Positions 1-4,969 of a DNA stretch of 6,348 nucleotides are shown in pieces. The position numbers were made by a program, and so were the translations under genes. Origin of the DNA: CALKWS01 sp035302405 (lineage in GTDB: Bacteria > Actinomycetota > Actinomycetes > Actinomycetales > Beutenbergiaceae). Position 1 is the stretch's first letter. Each line of letters begins with the position of its first letter. The notes beneath the pieces are model-generated. The model saw only the letters and a program-made list of their open reading frames with translations. It did no database searches and was not told the DNA's origin. The stretch lies in contig DATGSR010000100.1 of assembly GCA_035302405.1 (NCBI GenBank), positions 1-6,348 on the forward strand, given 5' to 3'.

Positions 1-306
1 CCCGGTGATCGTGTTGCGTAGGACCGGCAGCAGGCCGTAGCCGGTGAGCGCCACGAGCACCGGTTGCCACCCCAGCCCAAGGGGACCGAGTAGCAGCACG
101 AACAGCGCGAAGGACGGGACTGTGAGGATGACCCCGGCCACCGCCAGCACCAGTTCCCGCGGCCGTTCACTGCGATACGTTGCGATGCCGACGCCGACGC
201 CGATGAGCGTGGACAGCAGCACCGAGGCGCCCACGATGACAGCGTGCTCCACTCCGAGTTCGATGAAGTCATCGCTGCGGTTGGAGAGGAACTGGAAGAA
301 GTTCAC
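1..306 (-). CDS. Glycine betaine/carnitine/choline-type ABC transporter permease (ProW/OpuCB-like), N-terminal part
   Basis: This is the inner-membrane channel subunit of an osmoprotectant-uptake ABC transporter; in the family it works with an ATPase and a substrate-binding protein. The 102 residues visible run off the left edge; the family is usually a little over 200 residues, so about half is seen. Hydrophobic segments lie at about residues 21-42, 52-74 and 80-95. The signature stretches are TVPSFALF (62-69) and YGLLPVLRNT (90-99), which match the family's conserved 'TIPS-A' and 'LLPI-RNT' motifs. The start is GTG at 306-304. An in-frame TGA lies eight codons upstream, with no other start between, and a good Shine-Dalgarno (AAGGGAG) sits 7 nt before it, so the start is well fixed. 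It lies 148 bp downstream of the glutaminase on the same strand. Partner ATPase and binding-protein genes are not in view and would be expected to the left. Substrate within the betaine/choline group cannot be told. Confidence 0.88.
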   Translation of the reverse strand, partial: MNFFQFLSNRSDDFIELGVEHAVIVGASVLLSTLIGVGVGIATYRSERPRELVLAVAGVILTVPSFALFVLLLGPLGLGWQPVLVALTGYGLLPVLRNTITG

Positions 307-313
307 CGATCTG

Positions 314-320
314 CTCCCTT
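314..320 (-). promoter_or_regulatory. Strong ribosome binding site for the permease
   Basis: Read on the minus strand this is AAGGGAG, a near-ideal Shine-Dalgarno, followed by 7 nt and then the GTG start. It decides the start of the permease, because an in-frame TGA lies only eight codons upstream of that GTG. Confidence 0.75.
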
Positions 321-323
321 CTT

Positions 324-447
324 CTCAGTACGGCGGTGCGGGTGCTGATTCGCGCCGTCGTTTGCGGCTGGGTGAGCCCGGAATCGCCAGGACACCTGCT
401 GGCACCTGCTTAGCAGTCTACTGAGGGACTCGTTACTCGCTACTGAG
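324..447. repeat. Three copies of the heptamer CTCAGTA in the glutaminase-permease gap
   Basis: The 148-bp gap between the glutaminase stop and the permease start carries CTCAGTA on the minus strand at 447-441 and 425-419. A third, inverted copy lies at 324-330, beside the permease ribosome binding site. The first two extend to the octamer CTCAGTAG and are 22 bp apart, about two helical turns. Between them is a further near-repeat, CGAGT-aa-CGAGT. A 6-bp inverted repeat (ACGGCG at 330-335, CGCCGT at 353-358, 17-nt spacer) abuts the inverted copy. The layout suggests an operator or leader structure for the permease, but no known regulator site is recognised and no clear -35/-10 pair is seen. 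Confidence 0.4.
391..410. repeat. Tandem 10-bp repeat (AGCAGGTGYC twice on the minus strand)
   Basis: Two adjacent 10-mers read AGCAGGTGCC and AGCAGGTGTC on the minus strand, differing at one base. The spacing is close to one helical turn. They lie upstream of the permease. A short weak stem (GCCAG/CTGGC, 8-nt loop) can form across them on the minus strand, but no T-run follows, so it does not look like an intrinsic terminator. An operator half-site pair is possible; function is unknown. Confidence 0.35.
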
Positions 448-454
448 ACGGGGG

Positions 455-2263
455 TCAGTCGCGAACGAGGGTGGCCACCTCGCGCAGGTACTGGTCCACC
501 CGGGTGTAGGCCTCCCGGGTGAGGGCGCGCCACAACTCGAGCGCCAGTTCGGGGCTCTCCCTCTCCAGTTCGGAGATCGCCTCCTCGGTCAGCACCATCA
601 CATCCACCGGCCCGCGGGCGCGTTGGGTGGTTTGTTGCCGCTCCTCCCGGCCCAGGGTCAACTCCCCGAACGTCATCCCGGCGCTGAGGGTGGCCAGGCG
701 CACCCGGTTGCCGTCGGCGTCGCGCGCGGTGGTCGTCACGGTGCCGGAGATGATGAAGTACACCCCGTCGAAGCGTTGCCCCATCCGCCGCAGCACCGTG
801 CCGTCGTCGTACCGGCGCTGCTGCATCCGCGCCACCAGCGCCTCGGTGTCCTCCGGAGCCAGCATGGCCAGCGCCGGGGAGTTGACCACCGGCACCCGCT
901 TGGGCACCGCCAGTTCGGGAAAGTAGTCCCGCAGCAGTTGCTCCTCGCAGTGGGCGACGGCGGAACTGCGGGTGGCGAACACGGCCACCTCTTCCCGGGG
1001 CAGGGCCGGGGAGAGGGTCGCCTCGGGGTCGATGAGCACCAGGTGCCGCCCGGCGGCGGTGAGGGCGCGTTGGGCATCGCTCAATAACCCGAAGCACATC
1101 GAGCCCACTTCCCCCACCCGGCGGGCGTCCAGCACGATGTACTCCACCTCATCGGGCAGAGCGCTGATCTTGCGGATCATCGACTCGGTTCCGGCGAACA
1201 GCAGGTCACCGGCCAGTTCGATCACCATCGCCCGGTCACCGTGCTCGCGTAGCGCCTCGTCGGCTTCCTCGGTGCGGCGCACATCGGAGGGCACCTGGGT
1301 GATGGGATAGCGGGCTCGGATGGCTGATCGGCCCGGGCGGGCGGAACGCACGAAGTGCATCTCGGTGTCGGCCGACAGGCGCCGGCAGGTAGCCACCCCA
1401 CGTACGCTGTTGCCGTGCCGGTCCAGGGGCGGAGAGAACACCGCCAAGCCGGCCTGGCCGGGGAGCACCGCCAGCGTGCCGCCGCCGACCCCGGATTTCG
1501 CCGGCATGCCCACCGTAACCATCCAGTCCCCGGCGTCGTCGTACATGCCCGAGCCCATCATCACCGACAGCACCCGCTCCACCTCAGCGATACCCAGGGC
1601 CTGCTCGCCGGTGCGCGGGTTGACGCCGCCGTTGGCCAGTGTGGCCGCCATCATCGCCAGGTCCCGGCAGGTGATCTGGATGGCGCACTGACGTAGGTAG
1701 GTCTCCAACGCGGTGGTGGGGGAGCCTTCGATGATGTCGAAGGAACTGAGCAGGTAGGCCAGGGCGTGGTTGCGGTCGCTGTTGCGCCGCTCAGCGGCGT
1801 AGACCCGGCGGTTGCTGCGCAGTGACCGGCCGGCGAAAGCGGAGTAATGTTCCTCGATCCGGGTGATCGCGGACTTACCCCCGGAGCCCTTGATCAGCCC
1901 GGACACCGCCAGGGCGCCGGCGTTGATCATCGCGTTGGCGGGGCGCCCGGTGCCGGGGGCGAGGGAGATCTCGGTGAAGGACTCCCCGGAGGGTTCCACG
2001 TCGACCTTGGCGTCCACGGCCGCGAACCCCAGATCCTCCAGGGCGAGGCCGTAGCTGAACGGCTTGGACAGGGACTGCAACGAGAAGGGTTTGCCGGTGA
2101 TCCCGGCCTGGTAGAGGTAGCCGTCGGCGGTGGCCAGGCAGATGCCGAAGTCATCGGGGTCGATGACCGTGCCCTTGGGCCCCAGCGTGTAGGGCTTACC
2201 CTCACGGATCTGGGCCATCTCGCCGTGCAACCGGCGCAGATACTGGGCGATGGGGGAGTCCAT
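455..2263 (-). CDS. glsA: Glutaminase A with C-terminal STAS and cyclic-nucleotide-binding domains
   Basis: This cytosolic enzyme hydrolyses L-glutamine to L-glutamate and ammonia. Residues 1-~305 form the serine-dependent beta-lactamase-like glutaminase fold: SxxK nucleophile motif S64-L-S-K67, MINAGALAV (112-120), CRDLAMMAATLANGG (199-213), SGVGGG (257-262) and FSPPLDRHGNSVRG (276-289). Residues ~340-435 form a STAS domain and ~465-595 a cNMP/CRP-like beta-roll (FGEL at 532-535). Plain glutaminases are about 310 residues, so half of this protein is added, probably regulatory; I recall the same arrangement from other actinobacteria. By hand alignment the STAS phosphosite Ser is kept (S388) but the preceding Asp is Gly (G387). 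The phosphate-binding Arg of the cNMP domain is either R542 or lost. The start is ATG at 2263 with an in-frame TAG 12 nt upstream; the family's N-terminal SPIxxYLRRLH begins at residue 3. No convincing Shine-Dalgarno is present; a hairpin-forming repeat touches the ATG. Confidence 0.95.
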   Translation of the reverse strand: MDSPIAQYLRRLHGEMAQIREGKPYTLGPKGTVIDPDDFGICLATADGYLYQAGITGKPFSLQSLSKPFSYGLALEDLGFAAVDAKVDVEPSGESFTEISLAPGTGRPANAMINAGALAVSGLIKGSGGKSAITRIEEHYSAFAGRSLRSNRRVYAAERRNSDRNHALAYLLSSFDIIEGSPTTALETYLRQCAIQITCRDLAMMAATLANGGVNPRTGEQALGIAEVERVLSVMMGSGMYDDAGDWMVTVGMPAKSGVGGGTLAVLPGQAGLAVFSPPLDRHGNSVRGVATCRRLSADTEMHFVRSARPGRSAIRARYPITQVPSDVRRTEEADEALREHGDRAMVIELAGDLLFAGTESMIRKISALPDEVEYIVLDARRVGEVGSMCFGLLSDAQRALTAAGRHLVLIDPEATLSPALPREEVAVFATRSSAVAHCEEQLLRDYFPELAVPKRVPVVNSPALAMLAPEDTEALVARMQQRRYDDGTVLRRMGQRFDGVYFIISGTVTTTARDADGNRVRLATLSAGMTFGELTLGREERQQTTQRARGPVDVMVLTEEAISELERESPELALELWRALTREAYTRVDQYLREVATLVRD

Positions 2264-2284
2264 AGTGGTTGGAGCCTAACCACT
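2264..2284 (-). promoter_or_regulatory. Perfect inverted repeat abutting the glutaminase start codon
   Basis: On the minus strand AGTGGTT, a 7-nt spacer (AGGCTCC) and AACCACT directly precede the ATG. The 7-bp arms match perfectly. In RNA this stem-loop would occupy the place where a ribosome binding site should be, and none is evident elsewhere. A TAGGCT sequence (minus strand, 2277-2272) resembles a -10 box and would place transcription start at or just before the ATG, giving a leaderless or nearly leaderless message. No good -35 lies 16-18 bp upstream. It may instead be a DNA operator overlapping the promoter. The repeat is seen directly; its role is inferred. Confidence 0.45.
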
Positions 2285-2301
2285 GACGGTCCGGTTCGGG
2301 C

Positions 2302-2409
2302 GGTCGAACGAGGCTGGTTCCAGGTCGCCAGGGCTGGTGCCGGGGTCGCGAGGTCGCCGGGAGCCGGTGTCAGGTCGCGCGGCCGCTGGGCGCTGGTGCC
2401 GAGGTCCGG
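2302..2409. repeat. Degenerate tandem repeat array with GGTCG boxes, upstream of the glutaminase
   Basis: The gap between the peptidase stop and the glutaminase start is 195 bp and shows no gene. Most of it is a degenerate tandem array. GGTCG boxes start at 2302, 2323, 2344, 2352 and 2373, with an imperfect GGTCC at 2403; spacings are 21, 21, 8, 21 and 30 bp. A second element, (G/A/C)GC(T/C)GGTKYC, recurs at 2312, 2332, 2362 and 2391. From 2323 the pattern reads as three adjacent units of about 29 bp (2323-2351, 2352-2380, 2381-2409) with small indels. Spacing of 21 bp equals two helical turns, which suits a stacked operator, but simple repeat slippage in GC-rich DNA would look similar. A 5-bp inverted repeat (GTTCG 2294-2298, CGAAC 2305-2309) overlaps its left end. 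The rest of the gap (2410-2458) is GC-rich with small palindromes and no T-run terminator. Confidence 0.5.
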
Positions 2410-2458
2410 GGCGCCGGCCGGCCCGGGACCGGGATTCTGACGGGTTCGGACTGTGTGG

Positions 2459-4894
2459 TCAGAAATCGTGCGTGCTGGTGACGGCGACGCGGACGTCGCC
2501 GAGGAACACTTCCGCGGGCGGCCCCGGGAAGCCCGGCAACTGCGCCACGTCGTCGGCTGTTTCGGTGATGTCCGCCACGGTCACCTCCACTGGATCGGTG
2601 CCTTGCACGTGCAGTTCCACGTGCAGTTCCTGTCCGGGTGGCAAGCCGTGGAATTCCACGGTGGCCGCCGGGTCGGGAACCTCGCGGTCGTTCAGGGTCA
2701 GGGCCACCGCGCGGCCGGGCAGGCCCAGGTGGATCAGTGGTGCTCCGCGCGGGGAGGAGACGGTCAGGTTCAACACCCGGTGCTCCGCGCCGGTTTGCTC
2801 GGCGGTCAGCTCAACTCTTGGCGGTGCCAGGCCTGCAGGCTCGGCGGCGCCGATGTGGGCCTGGCCCGAACGGCCCGGCGTCGGGTCGGGCCTTTGTTGG
2901 TCCGCGAACTCCGCCACCCAGGGGTGGGGCAGGCCCCCGGGGCGGTTCGACGCCGGCACGGCCCAGTTGGCCTGTCCGGCGCCGGGATCCAGGGTGTAAC
3001 TCAGGTGAACTGGCACGGGTTGGCTACTGTCCAGCGGGTTGCGCGCTATCCCGATCGCAGTGGCAGCCACCACACCGAGTGACACCACTGCGACGGTCAG
3101 CCGTGCCGGGACGCTGCTGCTGGGCCGCTGGGTGCCAGCGCCCTGGCCGGCGGGGCGCTGTGTGCCGGCAGCCAGGCTCGGGGACCGCGGCGCGTCAGCG
3201 CCCGGGCTGCGGCCGGGTGAGATGTGCGCGGCGCTCGCGGGCGGCTGGCCACCCAGCATCTCCAGCAACGGTAGGGCCAGGGCGAACCCCAAGGCTGCGA
3301 ACGGCGCGACCACCACCGGACTCAGGGAGAAGCCGGCCTCGAAACTGACCCACGCGGCCGGGAGCACCAACATCGCGGCCGGTACCAGCCCCAACACCGT
3401 CAGTGCCACGTCCCGTGCGGTGCGTCCACCATCCGCCCTGAGGGCGACCGCGGCAGCGGTGAGCCCTGGCACCACGAACGCCACGGCCGAGCCCGGCGCC
3501 ACCGCCGCGGTGCCCGCACCGAGCACGACGACGAACGCGACTGCGCCTAGAACCAGGCCGCCGCCGCCCACCCACCCCCGGGTCAGTCGCCACCATCCCA
3601 GCGCCACCAGCAGCACCAGGGCCACCATGCCCGCCTGGAACGCGACCGGTTCGTACGGGGTCTGAGTGAGCAGGTCGGTGAAGCCCGGCCGGGCCATGCT
3701 CACCAACCGCCCATACGCCCACGCGGCCCCCACCGCCGCCATGATTAGCACCACGGTCGCACCGGCCCCGAGTGCCACCCGGGGCAGCGAGGTGAGTCCC
3801 CGCCGTCGGGCGCGCCACACCGCCGCTGCGGCGAGCAGCACGCCGAACGCTCCCAGCGCCTGCAGAGCCCCGTGCGGGATGATCAGGAGCAACCCGGGAG
3901 GGACGTTGGCGTACGCCACCTCCACCCCGGCGTCGACCTGGTGCAGATCCTGCCCACCGAGGTCAGCGGCGAGGGCCAAGGTGTTGGCGCCCATGTGCTG
4001 AACCGAACGGGCGCTGACGTTCTGCGGCATGTCCAGCGCGCTGTGGTAATACGCACTGGAGCCGGCGTAGGCGAAGTCCATCCCGAGGAAGCCGCCGCCC
4101 TCGAAGGCCACGAAGTCGGTGTCGTTGGGAAGGAGTGCGAAGGCGTCGGCGATCGCCGAGTCCGCCACCGCCGCGGGGCCCGCACGTCCGAGTGAGCGCA
4201 CCAAGGCGCCGGAGTTCGTGCGGAACATCATCGCCGCACCGGACCCGCCGCGGGCCTCATGGTTGAGCACCACGCCGCCCTGTGCACCGCGCGGGTGGGA
4301 GTGCACGAACGCCTCCGCACCCACCAGCCCTACTTCCTCACCGTCCGTGAGTAGCACCACCAGATCGTTGCGGACGGGGACCGGGCGCATGCTCAGTGCC
4401 CGGGCAACCTCGAGTGTCACCGCCACCCCGGCGGCGTCATCGTTGGCGCCCGGGCTTGCGGGTACGGAGTCATAGTGGGCGGCCAGCACCACCTGCCCGG
4501 TGGGGTCGTTGCCGGGGAACACCGCGACGATGTTGTGCACGTTCCCGGTGGTGCGGACATTTTCCGGCCACGGCGCGAACCCCACCGCCTCGTGCACCTC
4601 TACCTGCGCGCCCAGTGCCCGAAGTTCGCCCACGAGGTACTCCCGGGCACGGGCGTGCTCGGGGGTTCCCATCACCCTGGGTTGCGCGGCCAGCACCTCG
4701 ATGTGACGTCGGGCTCGTTCGGCGCTGAACTCCTGCGCCGGGGCGGTGGCGTCCCGGGCGGGCGGGGGCGACAGGTCGGCCACCGTCCACAGGCTCACAG
4801 CGGCCAGCACGGCCAACCCGGCCACCGGCAGCCACGCGGTCCGACGCCGCTCAGGGGACGAAGCCGGCGCGGGCGAAGAAGCCTCCTTGCCCAT
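2459..4894 (-). CDS. Membrane-anchored M28-family zinc metallopeptidase (Pff1/ERMP1-like)
   Basis: Predicted aminopeptidase-type zinc peptidase with its catalytic domain outside the membrane. A basic N-terminus (RRR, 16-18) precedes a signal anchor at about 20-40. The M28 domain spans about 55-320 and has a complete metal site: H140 (AAHYDS), D152 (GANDDAAG), E186-E187 (TDGEEVG), E213 (NHEARGGSG) and H284 (YYHSALD). About eight further membrane segments follow (roughly 333-359, 374-395, 418-433, 445-465, 469-485, 495-515, 525-545, 598-616), broken by a low-complexity Pro/Ser/Gly loop at 550-597. A beta-rich C-terminal domain of about 195 residues (617-811) ends the protein. Catalytic domain, multi-pass domain and C-terminal lumenal/outer domain resemble the eukaryotic vacuolar peptidases Pff1 and ERMP1. 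The start is ATG at 4894 with AGGA 7 nt upstream. It lies 75 bp after the SDR/DUF2867 gene and 195 bp before the glutaminase. Substrate unknown. Confidence 0.9.
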   Translation of the reverse strand: MGKEASSPAPASSPERRRTAWLPVAGLAVLAAVSLWTVADLSPPPARDATAPAQEFSAERARRHIEVLAAQPRVMGTPEHARAREYLVGELRALGAQVEVHEAVGFAPWPENVRTTGNVHNIVAVFPGNDPTGQVVLAAHYDSVPASPGANDDAAGVAVTLEVARALSMRPVPVRNDLVVLLTDGEEVGLVGAEAFVHSHPRGAQGGVVLNHEARGGSGAAMMFRTNSGALVRSLGRAGPAAVADSAIADAFALLPNDTDFVAFEGGGFLGMDFAYAGSSAYYHSALDMPQNVSARSVQHMGANTLALAADLGGQDLHQVDAGVEVAYANVPPGLLLIIPHGALQALGAFGVLLAAAAVWRARRRGLTSLPRVALGAGATVVLIMAAVGAAWAYGRLVSMARPGFTDLLTQTPYEPVAFQAGMVALVLLVALGWWRLTRGWVGGGGLVLGAVAFVVVLGAGTAAVAPGSAVAFVVPGLTAAAVALRADGGRTARDVALTVLGLVPAAMLVLPAAWVSFEAGFSLSPVVVAPFAALGFALALPLLEMLGGQPPASAAHISPGRSPGADAPRSPSLAAGTQRPAGQGAGTQRPSSSVPARLTVAVVSLGVVAATAIGIARNPLDSSQPVPVHLSYTLDPGAGQANWAVPASNRPGGLPHPWVAEFADQQRPDPTPGRSGQAHIGAAEPAGLAPPRVELTAEQTGAEHRVLNLTVSSPRGAPLIHLGLPGRAVALTLNDREVPDPAATVEFHGLPPGQELHVELHVQGTDPVEVTVADITETADDVAQLPGFPGPPAEVFLGDVRVAVTSTHDF
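3122..3166 (-). repeat. Internal GTQRP duplication in the peptidase linker
   Basis: Residues 577-591 contain GTQRP twice (577-581 and 587-591), separated by five residues. The underlying minus-strand DNA 18-mers agree at 15 of 18 positions. The repeat sits in the low-complexity loop between the last membrane segments, where expansions are tolerated. A shared 10-mer (plus strand GGCCGCTGGG, 3123-3132) also occurs in the intergenic array at 2381-2390. Confidence 0.4.
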
Positions 4895-4901
4895 GGGCGA
4901 A

Positions 4902-4905
4902 TCCT
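4902..4905 (-). promoter_or_regulatory. Ribosome binding site of the M28 peptidase
   Basis: On the minus strand AGGA lies 7 nt before the ATG at 4894, supporting that start for the membrane peptidase. It is a short but well-spaced Shine-Dalgarno. Confidence 0.55.
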
Positions 4906-4909
4906 GCCA

Positions 4910-4924
4910 CCCGGGGGACCCGGG
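4910..4924 (-). promoter_or_regulatory. GC-rich hairpin in the leader of the peptidase
   Basis: CCCGGG, a 3-nt spacer and CCCGGG form a perfect 6-bp stem on either strand, just upstream of the peptidase ribosome binding site. No T-run follows it on the minus strand, so it is not a standard terminator for the SDR/DUF2867 gene. It could be a weak attenuating or leader structure, or chance in GC-rich DNA. Confidence 0.3.
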
Positions 4925-4961
4925 AACAACGCTATTGTGCGCTAATGGGGGCTCGTGGAAC
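4925..4961 (-). promoter_or_regulatory. Possible weak promoter/operator ahead of the peptidase
   Basis: This stretch is distinctly less GC-rich than its surroundings. On the minus strand a -10-like CACAAT (4939-4934) lies 16 bp from a poor -35-like GTTCCA (4961-4956). ACAA-TAGCG-TTGT forms a small inverted repeat over the -10. The match to consensus is weak; the support is mostly base composition and position in the 75-bp gap before the peptidase start. Confidence 0.25.
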
Positions 4962-4969
4962 CGACAGCA

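Noticed and set aside
44..424. Plus-strand open frame opposite the permease start and the adjoining gap
   Set aside because: Its translation is Ser/Thr/Pro-rich with no recognisable domain. It lies mostly opposite the well-supported permease.
303..1097. Minus-strand 264-residue open frame overlapping the glutaminase end and running to the permease start
   Set aside because: Arg/Gly/Pro-rich out-of-frame reading of the glutaminase cNMP region. No family resemblance, and it would overlap two real genes.
2302..2409. CRISPR array
   Set aside because: Units are degenerate and directly adjacent, with no unique spacers of constant length and no cas genes nearby.
2405..2435. Terminator after the peptidase formed by the CCGGCCGG/CCCGGG palindromes
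   Set aside because: The palindromes are short with tight or ambiguous loops and are not followed by a T-run on the minus strand.
1847..2440. Plus-strand 197-residue open frame covering the glutaminase N-terminus and the repeat array
   Set aside because: Antisense shadow of conserved glutaminase codons; Gly/Ala/Val-rich and without motifs. The array part only adds repetitive residues.
2337..3348. Several plus-strand open frames of about 210-236 residues opposite the peptidase C-terminus
   Set aside because: Mutually overlapping in different frames, Arg/Pro/Gly-rich, and opposite a continuous gene with intact motifs. Typical of GC-rich antisense frames.
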